Assembly: GCA_944989445.1 (NCBI GenBank)
Contig: CALYLW010000011.1
Span: forward strand, 163,501 to 227,500
Direction: 5' to 3'
Source: Ampullaceana balthica
Lineage: Eukaryota > Mollusca > Gastropoda > Lymnaeidae
DNA length: 64,000 bases
The position numbers and the translations under genes are program-made. Below the pieces are notes generated by a model, which was given only the letters and a program-made list of their open reading frames with translations, had not been told where the DNA came from and did not search any database. Positions 1 to 11,671 of this stretch are shown piece after piece (the first letter of the stretch is position 1; each line of letters starts with the position of its first letter).

Positions 1-2712
1 CCAATCATGCTGGTTTTCCCAACTGCTGTAGAAAGCAGACACCCAGATCTGATGATTGCCCAATCTAAACACGGACTGGCCACATCCCAGCTAGTCAATC
101 AGTATCTGACTACAGTGTTAAAAGATGAAGTAAATGATCCCTCGGTTGTGCTGTGCAATGGAAATGCTGCCTTATTCAGTGTGTCCTTACTGGATTACTG
201 CATGACTCACTGGGTGTACCTGCACTGTGTACCCACTGACCTTGCTCCGTTCGTCTTTCCTGGTAATCTTGGCGGAGTCATGCAGATGTTAAGGGACTAT
301 GGCAGTGAGGCCAATTTGGACATCCCAGTCTTTATGAATGTGCTTATTCAGCTTCTCAATAAACGTAAAAAGGAAATAGCAAACAGCACCAAATTCGCCA
401 TGTCAGCCTGTGGCGCATTCCCTGTCAACCCTAAAGCACCCTACCAGTATCAGAGCGTAAATCATATAGTTGCCTCATACCATCCACCAACACATAAGAA
501 GTCTTTTTTCATCTCTAAAGGAAACATCCCAGCCAAGGCTAAAGAGCCTTCAAAAAACCTTGTGGGTAAAGGTACTAGTACAGCAGCTCCTAATCTAGGA
601 GTTGAGGGCCCCAGTAATACAAGAAAACAAAATTCAGGAAATTCTACTGCAAGAAAATCTAATCAGAATCAAAAAACCAAAAAATTACTGATACAAAAAT
701 TTCTAAAAATGAAAAAGAAGAAAGCCGTATTGCAAACTAATAAGTGTGCACAAAAGACTTCACGAGGAAAACCCACATGTGTCAAATGCCTTAAAAAAGG
801 TAAATCTGATAAGCAGACAAATGAGCTTAAATCCATGATAAATGCAATCGGGTTGTCAGGAACTCCACTTACAGTAGGTCCAGGTGTAAGGTCAACACTA
901 CCTGTACGTGGGAAACAAAAAGCAACAATGAATACAATAACCACAAGTAACTCGGCTGAAAGAAAGTCTGTAATAGCAACTGCTCCCAATAGTAAAACAT
1001 CGACGGAAAGCTCTAATTCTAATGAAGAGATTCGTCATGTAGAAGAGGTCATAAATTTTGTTATAGCTCAGAGTCGTGAAGAGTATGACAGACAAACTTT
1101 GGAGTCTGAATCCACTGACCAGGTACCAGCACCAGATGGGAAAGCTCCTCTGTCTGAATCCACTGACCAGGTACCAGCACCAGATGGGAAAGCTCCTCTG
1201 TCTGAATCCACTGACCAGGTACCAGCACAAGTAGGAAAACCATTGCCACCGGAATCCGCTGGTCAACTGCCAATACATGATGGAAAGGCTCTCCTGTCTG
1301 AATCCACTGATGACCTCCCAACCAATGAAGTTAACCAGACAAGTCATGTCAAAAATGACCAGGCCAACAAGAAGGTGTCTGATTACTCGTTGAGAAAGAA
1401 GGGTAGAAAAAGTTCAGATCTTGATGGTAGCTCAAAATTCTTTGAGAGCATCCATAAACACTCAGCAATAGAAATCAAGAGTGTCAGTGATACTAGCATA
1501 GTGTTGAAAACCAAACAAGTCTCCAGTGTTCCATATAGCTCTAAGACAGATAAGAACAGAAAAAGTGATGATGAGGATAATGATGATGATGCTTCAGAAA
1601 ATGCTAGTGATATTGATAGTCCGAAATTGCAGAAAGAGCAAGAGAGTGAAAATGAAGAAGGCGGTAATGCTTCAGATAAGGAGGATAAGGAGGAAAGTAG
1701 TGAGGAATCGACCGAGAGTTTACATAACAAGCGAAAAAAGAGTAAGAAACATAAGAGGAAAAAGAAAAGGAAACAGAGATATGAGGAAGCAAGTGAGAGG
1801 AGTTCTACAAGTCCGGTCAAAGAGAAGAGAAAGAGAAGGAAGTCAAAAAAGAAAAAGTCCAAATCTAGGAGAAGTGGATCCCCAGTTATTGCTGTCAGCC
1901 CAGTTACAGTTCCTGTGCCAAAAGATAGTGCTGTTGAAAACAATGACCAGCCAGATGTGAATTCTTTAGCTTACAAACAGAATGTTTTATTCTTAGACCA
2001 TGACTATTTTAAAAAATCTGAGACCAACACAGAAGTAACAGATGGTGTAGTGGTTGACTCGGAGACGCCTGACTTAGACAAAGACAGAAATGTAGTGTCC
2101 ACTGGTGACCCTTCTGAAGGAGATTCCAATACACAAGTGAGGAACACAGAGATTACAGAACATTCATACAGCCAGGGTCTAGAGGGCAGCACACAAGAAC
2201 TATCACAAGAAAGTCATTCTGAGGAGTCTGACGATAGCAGTGAGGAGAACTCCAGTGGCGGCAGTAGTAGTAGTGGTCATAGCAGTAGCAGCAGCAGTGA
2301 TAGTGAAGATGGTAGCAGCAGCAGTGGAAATAAAAGTAGCAGCAATAACAGCAGTAGTGACAGTTCAGATTCCACTGATGAGAATGGCAGCAGCAGCGAC
2401 GAGTCCACCTCACAATCCAAGGGATCTCACAAAACTAAACAAGAAAGCACTGACAGCGCCTCCAGCAATGAAGATGCAGAGAGCAGCGATTTAGATGCCG
2501 ATGAAAATGAGGAGGAGAGCGAGTATGACGACGACTCCAAGTGCCAGATGTGCATGAGGTCCGCCCCGCCCCACTTTAAAGACAAAACTATTGACTGGGT
2601 GGACTGTGACGGCAACTGTGGCCGGTGGTTCCATGTCATCTGTATTATCAGGTCCCAGTCCAAGGCTGACCCCAATCACTATGTCTGTCCTTCATGCAAG
2701 TGTAAGAGATAG
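1..2712 (+). CDS. Pogo-type DDE transposase-derived protein with C-terminal PHD finger (5' partial)
   Basis: The frame is open from base 1, so the true start is upstream; the first Met is at 7 (901 residues from there). Residues about 15-135 look like the second half of a pogo/Tigger DDE domain. VVLCNGNAALF (47-57) sits where the family has its second catalytic Asp (LLxxDGHxSH), FPGNLGG (84-90) where it has QPLDxG, and FAMSACGAFPVNP where it has GFxxTGIFPxNP. Asn51 and Asn87 replace the two acidic residues, so catalysis is probably lost. A linker follows with near-perfect 16-residue repeats (ESTDQVPAPDGKAPL type, from about 367), a lysine-rich nuclear-localisation-like stretch (about 575-592) and a serine/acidic tract (about 738-800). 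The PHD finger is C4HC3: C846, C849, C867, C871, H876, C879, C894, C897. This suggests a domesticated, nuclear chromatin-binding protein of POGZ-like origin. The PHD resembles the last PHD of KDM5. The DDE call is by eye; the PHD is firm. No intron is seen. Confidence 0.75.
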   Translation, partial: PIMLVFPTAVESRHPDLMIAQSKHGLATSQLVNQYLTTVLKDEVNDPSVVLCNGNAALFSVSLLDYCMTHWVYLHCVPTDLAPFVFPGNLGGVMQMLRDYGSEANLDIPVFMNVLIQLLNKRKKEIANSTKFAMSACGAFPVNPKAPYQYQSVNHIVASYHPPTHKKSFFISKGNIPAKAKEPSKNLVGKGTSTAAPNLGVEGPSNTRKQNSGNSTARKSNQNQKTKKLLIQKFLKMKKKKAVLQTNKCAQKTSRGKPTCVKCLKKGKSDKQTNELKSMINAIGLSGTPLTVGPGVRSTLPVRGKQKATMNTITTSNSAERKSVIATAPNSKTSTESSNSNEEIRHVEEVINFVIAQSREEYDRQTLESESTDQVPAPDGKAPLSESTDQVPAPDGKAPLSESTDQVPAQVGKPLPPESAGQLPIHDGKALLSESTDDLPTNEVNQTSHVKNDQANKKVSDYSLRKKGRKSSDLDGSSKFFESIHKHSAIEIKSVSDTSIVLKTKQVSSVPYSSKTDKNRKSDDEDNDDDASENASDIDSPKLQKEQESENEEGGNASDKEDKEESSEESTESLHNKRKKSKKHKRKKKRKQRYEEASERSSTSPVKEKRKRRKSKKKKSKSRRSGSPVIAVSPVTVPVPKDSAVENNDQPDVNSLAYKQNVLFLDHDYFKKSETNTEVTDGVVVDSETPDLDKDRNVVSTGDPSEGDSNTQVRNTEITEHSYSQGLEGSTQELSQESHSEESDDSSEENSSGGSSSSGHSSSSSSDSEDGSSSSGNKSSSNNSSSDSSDSTDENGSSSDESTSQSKGSHKTKQESTDSASSNEDAESSDLDADENEEESEYDDDSKCQMCMRSAPPHFKDKTIDWVDCDGNCGRWFHVICIIRSQSKADPNHYVCPSCKCKR

Positions 2713-3110
2713 CAATGATTTGGCCTGGGGTCGTGAACTGTTGATTCTGACTACACGCAGCCTTCCATCAGCAGGAAACCATGCTAACGACATGATTGAC
2801 AGAGAACTTCTAATACTAATTTGAACAAAATAATGTTATCTTGTTGGCACATTAATTCTGTACGTCGTATTTTTAGAATCTAGCCAAGTGTTAAAAATGT
2901 TGCACATTGTTGATCAGATATCCGGATGTAAATTGTGCTGCAAGATAGATTTCCCACATGCTGTATTGTAACGTGAGTTGAATAAAATTCGATGTTATTT
3001 TGTAAATAATTATTGTTTGACTTACAAATAAAACTATGCTTTAGAGAAGAGTTGAGAAGTGCGTGTTCATGCTGCAGCTAAAGTGCTTGTGTTTTCTTTA
3101 TAATAAAAGA
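2713..3110 (+). terminator. 3'UTR and candidate polyA signals of the DDE-PHD gene
   Basis: AATAAA occurs at 2981-2986, 3027-3032 and 3102-3107 after the stop at 2710-2712. Any of these could end the transcript. Which one is used cannot be told from the sequence. Confidence 0.5.
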
Positions 3111-4067
3111 AATGCATGTAAAACACTTTGATTCCATACGGCCCTGAAAATGGTTCTCAATACCAAGGAATTTAAAAAAGCTCTGTAATTACATTGTCTG
3201 TTAATATGTTAACAAGCTGAAAAATTATCTCATTAAATTTAATGGTACATGTAATTCATATTTTTAACAAATGGAAATTTACATTTTATTAAAAATGTTT
3301 TCAATTTGTTGTTTTCTCATATTATTTTCTGTTAACGATTAAATATGATTGGCAAAATTAGTTTAGTTTTCATTTTGAATTAGTGAGGAAATAAAATTTA
3401 AAAATTGAGTACTGTCAAACAGTACATATTCACTCTAATATCATGTAAATGTTCCTTCTAATATTACACAATTTTCAAATATCATTGTACACATTCATTT
3501 AGATACTGTGTACAGTTATTTAAATTGTCATCTTTTCATTCATTCAAGTATTGTTTTTGTAAATAGAAATCAACATTTTACTGTACACACACATTAAGAT
3601 ATTATTGTACACAGACTTCAAAATGATACTGTACAAATTCAAGTACATTATTTGAAAACATAATAAATTCTTCATTTTATTGCATTGGTTATTTTCCAGG
3701 TGTTATGGATGATGGGCAATGCTTGACAAATGTGTTGGTTTTATTGTACAAAAGTAAAGGGAGGGGGTGGGAATGAGCACTGGAGAATCATGCTATTTAT
3801 CTTTGTTATTGTTACAATTAAATTATCATTTGTCCTTAATCACGACTTAATCTTATGTCCTCAATCCTTAATCACATGTCTTTAATTCTATGTTGTTAAT
3901 CCTATGTTCTATATCCTTTGTCAAGTATATCTTCAATCCTGTGCCCTCAACCTTTGTTTGTAGTTCCAGGGTTGCAAGACTCTCCATGGTCTTTACGCTG
4001 GACCAATAACCCCAATATTCATATTTATTCTCACAATAATTTTTGTTCTATACTTGTATATATGTAA
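3111..4067. other. Intergenic, AT-rich, no gene seen
   Basis: Low-complexity AT-rich DNA with a degenerate run of 'ACTGTACA'/'TTGTACAC' words (about 3410-3640) and a degenerate 'TCCTTAATC/TCCTATGT' stretch (about 3835-3960). No open frame or RNA gene is recognised. Confidence 0.5.
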
Positions 4068-5440
4068 CCTGTGAATTTACTATTTGCCATGACCTTGGTC
4101 TTTTCTGCATTGATTTCCATGCCCTACGCCTTTGCTGTTTTCTCTAGCTTTGCAAGGAATTCTTTTAGTTCGTCCTCGTTACCAGCTAGGCCGTCTATGT
4201 CATCGGCGAAGTGTAGGTTGGTTATACTTCTTCCTCTGATGCTGACTGTTCCGACATGGTCTTCTAGCACATCTGTCATGATCCTTTCAAGGAAGAGGTT
4301 GAAGAGGATGGGGGAAAGTAAACATCCTTGTCTGACACCAACAGTGGTCTTGAACCAATCTCCCAGCTTGCTGTTGAAGAGTACTGCGCTGGTTGCTCTG
4401 TTGTAAAGGTTCTTGATCACTTGAATGAGGTTTGCATTTATGTTGAATTTGTGCATAGTTGCCCACAGTTCCGCATGCCACACTCTGTCGAACGCTTTTT
4501 AAAAGTCTATAAAGACATGATAGAGGTCACTCTGGTGTTGGAGATGTTTTTCACAGAGCACTCGCAGGTTAAAGATTTGCTCCGTTGTGCTTCTTTCTGC
4601 TCTGAAGCCCGCCTGTTCTTCTGAAATGATTTGCTCTGCTTGTGGTTTCAGTCTGTTCAATATGATCATAAGCACGACTTTGCTGGGGTGACTAATCAGG
4701 CTGATTGTACGGTAGTTCTGACATCTGTAGATTACCCTTTTTTGGGAGCGTGATAACCAGCGATTGCGTCCAGGGGGTTGGCCATTTCCCTGTCTGCCAG
4801 ATCTTGTTGCACATGTTAGTTAGGATGTTTATTACGGGGTCACCTCGTGCCTGAATCAGTTCGCCTGGAATGTTGTCCGCTCCAGCTGATTTCCCCTTCT
4901 TCAATTTTTGTACAGCCAGCTCCACCTCGTCGCGGAGAATAGAATGCATGTCCGTGTTAGTTGACTTTGGACAGTTGAGCACTGATGCATCGCCTTTGGA
5001 GTCTTCATTGTACAGCTCAGAACAGTATTCGGTCCATCTGAGAATTTCTTGTTCTGTGATACATTTTCCGGATTTATCTTGTATGGTTGATATACGACTC
5101 GACCTTGTTTGGTGGATGTCAAGTCTTTAACAATTTTGTAAGCCTTTCTTGAATTGTTCCTTAGTGGATTTTCATCGATGCCAGAGCATTGTTGTTCTAT
5201 CCATTCCTTTTTTGCTTTTACCATATCTTTCCTGATCTTTTTATTGATTTCTCTGTATCTGGGTGCTCCTTCTGCAGTATTCTTTACGCTCTTAAGTTTT
5301 CTTCTTTCATCGCATAGTTCCAGAATATTAGAGGAGACCCATGGTCTTTTTATTGCTCGCTTCTTACCAAGTACTTCTTTTGTTGCTTCAATTATTGTGG
5401 TATTGAAGGTGTCAATGACTATGTCCATGTCCGTCTCTGA
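4068..5440 (-). pseudogene. 5'-truncated, frameshifted non-LTR retrotransposon (LINE) reverse transcriptase
   Basis: Read on the minus strand, three ORF pieces (5428-4901, 4982-4692, 4483-4124) are parts of one LINE ORF2. First comes the linker after the endonuclease (PWVSSNILELCDERRKLK). Next come the RT fingers (LKKGKSAGADNIPGELIQA). Last comes the palm with GVRQGCLLSP and the catalytic FADD box. The pieces are broken by a frameshift near 5080, a one-base loss near 4495-4505 (the DFKKAFDRVWH region of the family) and an in-frame TAG just after the palm at about 4122. The endonuclease half and the 3' third are absent. This is a dead insertion. The clade is not resolved; the linker and RT resemble the elements often mis-annotated as 'craniofacial development protein 2-like'. 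Confidence 0.85.
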
Positions 5441-6709
5441 CTCATACAGTGTGGGGAGTACTGGGGAGAGGTGAAAAATTGTCCAAAATCACATGACGTC
5501 ATTTATGGACGGCCTTAAAATACTGTCTAATATTTGAACATTTATTGCGGCCCTATCTACAGTTGTAGATGTTGTTTTTTCGTTCCCTACAACAAATACA
5601 ACAGTTGCGGCTCTAGACTCGAAGCAGCCCTGGGCAGAGAAAGAATCGCTGGCGCCTTGGGCCTGGCGGGTCATTATGGTATCTTGTGCGTGCCACGTAG
5701 CTTGCAATGATTAGTCATGACGCAATCGTTTTACTCTTTCCAGAGATTCGCATCTATACTATAACCATATGCTAAAGACTCCGTCTCTCGTAAACCAAAG
5801 GATAGCCAAAAACTAAGATAGTCTCATTTTCTTATATTGCGACATTAAACTTACTGATTACTGCTCCGACGCTAGCGACTTTAGTTTTAGAAAACATCCC
5901 ACTAATTAACAAAAAGCTCATGTACTTCGTATTCAGCGTATCCGGTACATTGTCAGCCTCCTCAACGTCTATACATGTTTTCACTGGTAATGTGTTGTAC
6001 ATTGGCATGGTGGCCTACAGTTTTGTGCATGGCTAGGGCCGCCCATGGGTTTTGATGTCTTTGTGCAAGGGAACAGTTTGTGCCGCCCTTGACTTTAGTC
6101 ATTAAAAGGAAACACCGAAGACTTATCTGATAGGAAAATAAATACAACTTATTAGTAGAGGCCTACCTTGGCCTAAAATAGAAAGTGTTTAAGATTGTTA
6201 TTACGGTAAAATCCTGAACAGGGGTAATAATTTAAAACAGTGATTAAGTGGAAAGAGTAAGTTTCTCAGTTAGGGTTTCTGTTAAGGAGAAAACACATCT
6301 GATGATGTCGCTCACTTAAGTAGCATACAGTCGTTATATGCAAAAATCATTCAATATGGAAGATCTTGGGGTTTATTCACGCTAGGAAACAAACCGCGTC
6401 AATGGGAGTCTGGTTGCTTGTACTTAAAAAGTCTTAGTCTTTGGGTGAGCCTAGCCTAACAGGCTCACAGCCTTCTGGTTGGCACACTGCCTTTTGGTTG
6501 ACCTACCTTCTAGTTCTATTGTAAAATGGAGGAAGGGTCAGTCACTGACATCGTGGTCTATATTAATTTAGTCGGGAAATAACCTTATCAAAATAAGCTT
6601 ATCTCTGATTAACAGTTTCGAAGATTGATTCTTCTAGTTGATTATTAGCCATAGTACAACTCTTGGGTCCACTTTTATTCAGCCATTGGGACAACTTATG
6701 ATTTAGGCC
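5441..6709. other. Intergenic region, no gene recognised
   Basis: No supported gene. A short end of the ATAAATGACGTCA repeat family is visible at about 5488-5512 in inverted orientation (GACGTCATTTATGGACGGCC). The rest is unique-looking sequence without a convincing open frame. Confidence 0.4.
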
Positions 6710-6899
6710 CAGAGGTGTCACCAGGGTCAGTGCGGTAGCTCATGGTGTCACCCCCTCACGACTTACCCCATAAACCTCCTACGAGTCTACCAATGCCAAA
6801 TAACGGGGACGCAGAATTTTACGTTTTGCTGTCACTGTGTCACCCCCTTGTGATGGTGTCACCCGGTGCGGTCCACACTCAATATTATTGACGCCTCTG
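6710..6899. mobile_element. hAT-like MITE, CAGAGGYGTCACYAGG family
   Basis: The left end is CAGAGGTGTCACCAGG and the right end ATTGACGCCTCTG. It is flanked by TTTAGGCC (6702-6709) and TTTAGGTC (6900-6907), a 7/8 match to an 8-bp target duplication. It is 190 bp with no coding capacity. Related copies are at 31096-32924 and 41616-41813. Confidence 0.75.
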
Positions 6900-6907
6900 T
6901 TTAGGTC

Positions 6908-7256
6908 TACTTCTTTGGACAAATCGTCAGTCTGAGTCTCACTAGTGATTTAGACTGCAAATTGTTTTATTAAAAAAAATGTAAATAAAAATCTTAATTA
7001 AACGGTCTTAAAAACAAGTGCCTCGAGCCCATATTTCCTGATCTAGCTTTGCAACACGGCTAACTCGAATATTTACAGTCTACGGTTTATTTTTAAATCA
7101 AGCTCTGGATTGAAATATTTTTTCAAAACATTTACCGTATCGGTACCGAATTTACTGTGACTGTAAGAGCTGCAAAGTTTCTTCACGCCAGTTAACCCCA
7201 TTTGAAAAGTGTGAGCCGTAGTAAGACTTCAGGATCGAGTTTACATAATACATCCG
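6908..7256. other. 5' flank of the ASRGL1-like gene
   Basis: AT-rich upstream region. Any promoter or 5'UTR of the asparaginase gene should lie here, but no TATA box or initiator could be assigned with confidence. Confidence 0.3.
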
Positions 7257-10200
7257 ATGGAAGTCATGGAACCTGCAATGATCGTTCATGGTGGGGCTTG
7301 GGCCATTCCTGGTGCAACAACACAGCTGAGCTTGGATGGTGTCAGAGCTGCGGTAGTCAAAGGATTCAGTGTACTAAGGGATGGAGGCAGTGCTGTAGAT
7401 GCCGTGGTTGCAGCTGTGACGGTGATGGAAGATGACCCCATCTTCGATGCTGGTACGTCTTTTATGCGGGGCTAACACTTATAATGCCATTAACTCATCC
7501 ACCAAAATACATTTATTTAATACACTCCCACAAGTGGCTATATAAATTGTTAAGCAAATAGGTAAATCCAGTACTGAACGCACATGCATATCATGTTAGC
7601 CTGTTGCTTGAAAACATTATTTTGACAGATTCCTAGATAACACACAATTTTATGTGCTGAGGTCAAGCACCGAATCCATTAATATATTGCACACAGTGGA
7701 CAATACACTCAACCATTTTAAAACTATAAACGGTTCAATATGTTCAATAACAACCAACTTGTAGAAATGTAAAGCTGAATTGAAAAAGTGAAATAACAGG
7801 ATCGAGGCTAAGGTTTCAAGCCATGCCCCATCCCTCCCATATACCCATTAAAATAGTTTAAAATAAAGTCCACCATTTATTTCCTCCTCAAATGATTACA
7901 GGTCATGGGGCAGTACTCAACAAGAAATGTGAAGTAGAGCTAGACGCCATTGTTATAGATGGGAACAGCTTAAATTCGGGGGCTGTTGCGGCGGTGCAAG
8001 ACATCGCTAACCCTGTACAGCTGGCACGACTAGTTATGGACAAGGTCAGGTAAACCCTTGAATTGTACCAAGTTGTGTCGGTACAAAAGTATCGCAGTCA
8101 TTGTCTAATTGATGTCATACTGGGTAAACAGCCCCCCCCCCACACACATATACACACACTTTCCAAAAACATTTTCCTCATCCCAGACATTCAAAATCTT
8201 CAGCAACTCCCTTTACACTAATAAAAGAATTGATAATCTTCAACTCCCAACTATTCTTTACAATTTACATTCAAAATCATGGACACTTATCTCCCCTAAC
8301 CCTTGTAAGTAAAGATGTGTGACGTCATTTAATGCCGGCCCGTAAATAATTTCACATGACATGGTAGCAGAAGAAATTTGAAAACATTTTCACCTATGTA
8401 TGCCCTAGTTCAACTACTAAATGTACATGTACCACGATTGGGATCTGTCCTACACAACAGATGAAATGGAACTGCTTTCATTTTAACTTCAAATGATGAA
8501 TGTTTTACTATGGTAGCGGTAGTGTCACAATCTGTGATTTTCTTAATACTAATACACTGTAATATTAAAATTACTGTATACCAGTACCAGTTGTGAACAA
8601 ACTTAATAAATAATTATTGTAATTTTGGCATCTGAAATCAAAAGTATCTCACCATATAAGTATGAGACATTCATTAAAATATTATAGTCATTATCGTTGC
8701 TACCTGTGCTAATTTATTACCAGTAAAATAGTCAATGGGAATCTTCATAAAACTGATTTCTATCATTGCTCGTCCCCAATACTTTCTTGAATTACTCCAA
8801 ACAGACTGACCACTGTTTACTTGTGGGACAAGGTGCTAATGACTTTGCAATGGAGCAGAATATTCCCAGATTGCCTCAACATGAGTTGGTCACTGAAGAG
8901 GCCAGGGCAGAGTGGAGGAGATATATGCAGTATTCTGCCACTGTTCAATCCTTATTTTCGGCAAGGTTATTCTGCAACTCTATTCTTTTATTTCAAGCAG
9001 TTAATAATTAATATTCAGGAGAATGTTAACTGAATAAAGAGATATCCATTTGATATTCTACAGTATAGAGTTACAACCTATTTTTATCAAATAATATTTT
9101 GAAATTTTCTTAAACTTAAACTTGTTTTATTTTTAATAACATTATTTTGGTAAGAATTTTAATAAAAAATTGAGTAGGCCTAGTAAATTAAAAAAACTCT
9201 CTAACTCTAATAGATTCATGAAACAAATATGTAAGGCACTTATAATAAACTAAAGCTTTATAATTTATATCTCAGAGATCTTCGCCTCGACCCAAAACTA
9301 AGTGGATGTGATACAGTAGGAGCAGTGGCACTGGACAGTCAAGGCAATTTAGCCAGTGCCACATCAACTGGTGGAATAACTGCCAAAAGGCCAGGCAGAG
9401 TTGGTGATACTCCTATAATAGGTCAGTTTAAGCAATCCCCTAGCTACATCTTGATATGTGAGGAAAAAACATTTAAAAGATTAGACTAGGGGACAGCGAT
9501 CAGGGGTAAATTACCCCATATTGGGTAAAAAGGAAGTCTTGGGGGTAATGCAAATTCATTGGGGCCATATAAAATCTGCTAGAATCCACTCCTATTGGGG
9601 TAACTTCAACACACACAAAAATATTTTTGGGTATCAGGTAAAGAAGTTCGCCAGCCCCTGGATTAGTTTATGGAATTATATTTAACTAATAGATATGGGT
9701 ACCTATGCCTATAGTATCAGTATCAGTTCTATTATCCCACATACACGGTGGAGTATTGTACAATAAGCTGCACTCCACCCTCCAACAATTTAAAAACATT
9801 ATTTGTTTCTCTATCATTATTAAATCATTCATACAGGGCGGTAAAATCAAGTGTCTGTAAATCAGTGTTTCCTTACTTCTGGCCTACACCCAACAGAAAG
9901 GCAATTAGATGATTATAAATTATATGTACACAGTCCTAACTCAATGTCTTCAAAACATGACATAGAATCTTTTTTTAAAAACACCTTTATTCAACTGAAA
10001 GATATGAAATTTGTGAGCTTTCTTCTTGGGACCTTTACAATAATATAAATTATAGAAGTAGAATTTTAAAATTTTCAAGGGAGAAAACTTTTTTTAAAAA
10101 AATTACAATTAAAAGTAAAAAGCCATTAATTTTAAGTATTTAAACTAATGACTTTTTAACTTTACTTTCAGAGTATCTTTGCTATGTTAAACCAGCACAT

Positions 10201-11671
10201 ATATAAAGGGTGTCCCGAAAAAATGTATACACTCTTTAAATGACCACAACATCAACATTTATAATAATACAGCAATGTTTCATAAATCAAAATACTGTGA
10301 AAAAATGTAGAAACCAACCAATTATTGACAGTGTTGAACTTTATTGCTATTGTGGTCAATGCACAGCTGGTAACGCTCACTGATTGAATCGAATCGAAAT
10401 AATTTAGCATGTTTTGGATTTTTTTGGGACACCCTGTATTTAATTGTGCTATCAATCATAGTGTTTATAATAGTATTTTATCTAAAACATTACAGAAGCT
10501 CCTTCTGTGCAGAAAATTATTGCGTCCTATGTTTATGTATGGTTTAGGTCGTCTTGCATTTTTATTAAGTTTTGAATTTTGATAGTGTGTTTGTTTTCAT
10601 TTTCATTGTTTGTGCAAACAAACTATTCCACGGTCTAATGTCAGACAGGGAAAAGGAATATTAATGTTTGTTCTTGCAAATAAAACAAGAAAATATTTGT
10701 TTAGAATTATTTTTATTATCTAGAAATAGAGAGGGAACACATTGTTTTTAAGGGTCGGGAGGAGATGGCAAAAATCCATTGGCACAACCAGTACCATCAA
10801 TTGCTTAGTTAAATAAATAGTTAAGCCAAGTAAGAATTGTGTGTGTGCAAATTATCACAGAACCAGTGCTGGTCAATGTTATGTTAGTTTTTTAATGAGT
10901 AATTATCAAACAAGAATGACATATGATCTCTCAATAGTCAATAGATTTTTTGAAAGATGATAAGGTAATCAAATTCAAGTTAACAAAATTTGCCAAGTGT
11001 CAATGTCAAGTAATTTTTTAAAATATTTGACATCATATCTAATATTATAGGTGCTGGTGCATTTGCTGATAATTCTATATGTGCTGCTTCCTCTACTGGT
11101 CATGGAGAGTCTATTATGAAGATTAGTTTAACAAGGAAAGTAGCTGAATTAATGGACAGAGGTTTGTAAATGGTGTTTTGTAAATACAGGTAAAATAATT
11201 CATTTTTTCTTGAATGAGTTTTTGCATTTTCCCTGTTACTATTACTTTATTTTAATTTTTTTAAACTGTATTTTAGATATTCTGGTCAATTAATTATTTT
11301 AATGCAAATACATTATCTTTAACATATAAGTATAAGATAAGATACCGGCAATGTATTTGCAGAAATAAAGCCAAACAATTTAAAATAAAATTGAGTCTTA
11401 TATTTGGAACAGCAAGCTAAACACTGAAAATGTTGGAAAAGGCAAAAAGGACAAAATTTTATTTTCAGGTGCCACAGCTGAACAGGCAGCCAAAACAGCT
11501 TTAGATCTCATGTCAACCAGAGTTAAGGGAGCTGGTGGAGTTATAGTCATTAGCAAGGATGGAGAGGTAGCCCATCATTTTACCACAAGCAGAATGGCCT
11601 GGGCTCAGATTACAAAAGGAAAGTTGGTCTATGGGATAGACCCTGGTGTTGAGTTTACAGATGATTCATGA
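7257..11671 (+). CDS. ASRGL1: Isoaspartyl peptidase/L-asparaginase (Ntn-hydrolase), six coding exons
   Basis: Coding exons are 7257-7452, 7902-8044, 8805-8965, 9276-9421, 11051-11161 and 11469-11671 (TGA 11669-11671). All junctions are GT-AG, and frames join to 319 codons against about 308 in human ASRGL1. The enzyme hydrolyses beta-aspartyl dipeptides and L-Asn in the cytosol after autocleavage. Visible family marks are IVHGGAW near the start, [58 protein letters not shown] and [12 protein letters not shown]. The autocatalytic nucleophile is Thr180. Thr198, Arg208, Asp211, Thr231 and Gly232 match human T186, R196, D199, T219 and G220 at a constant offset of 12. The residue before the cleaved bond is Asp, as in aspartylglucosaminidase and taspase, rather than Gly as in human ASRGL1. 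A second in-frame Met at 7266 is an alternative start. The 9422-11050 intron has collected three repeat insertions. The enzyme appears functional. Confidence 0.92.
9487..9660. mobile_element. Short hAT-like MITE in ASRGL1 intron 4
   Basis: The ends TAGGGGACAGCGA and TTCGCCAGCCCCTG are imperfect inverted repeats. The flanks GATTAGAC and GATTAGTT agree at 6 of 8 bases. It is 174 bp and non-coding. Confidence 0.5.
10206..10438. mobile_element. Mariner-like MITE in ASRGL1 intron 4
   Basis: Terminal inverted repeats AGGGTGTCCCGAAAAAA (left) and TTTTTTGGGACACCCT (right) lie next to TA dinucleotides, as for Tc1/mariner insertion. The interior is about 230 bp, AT-rich and without transposase. An apparent 67-codon minus-strand ORF across it is a by-product. 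Confidence 0.7.
10494..10700 (-). repeat. LINE 3'-end-like repeat fragment (GACGCTCCTTCTATACAG family)
   Basis: It shares AGAAAATTATTGCGTCCTA and the following 150 bases, in diverged form, with 61239-61400. It shares the first 40 bases with 49417-49470 and, inverted, with the tail of the SINE at 42236-42520. It is non-coding. Confidence 0.6.

Noticed and set aside
1..2712. KDM5 demethylase C-terminus
   Set aside because: The PHD resembles the third PHD of KDM5, but the N-terminal part has no PLU-1 or JmjC features and instead follows the pogo DDE pattern.
8109..8312. 67-codon frame
   Set aside because: It lies inside ASRGL1 intron 2 and is low-complexity.
10252..10455. 67-codon minus-strand ORF
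   Set aside because: It lies across the mariner-like MITE and includes its inverted repeats.
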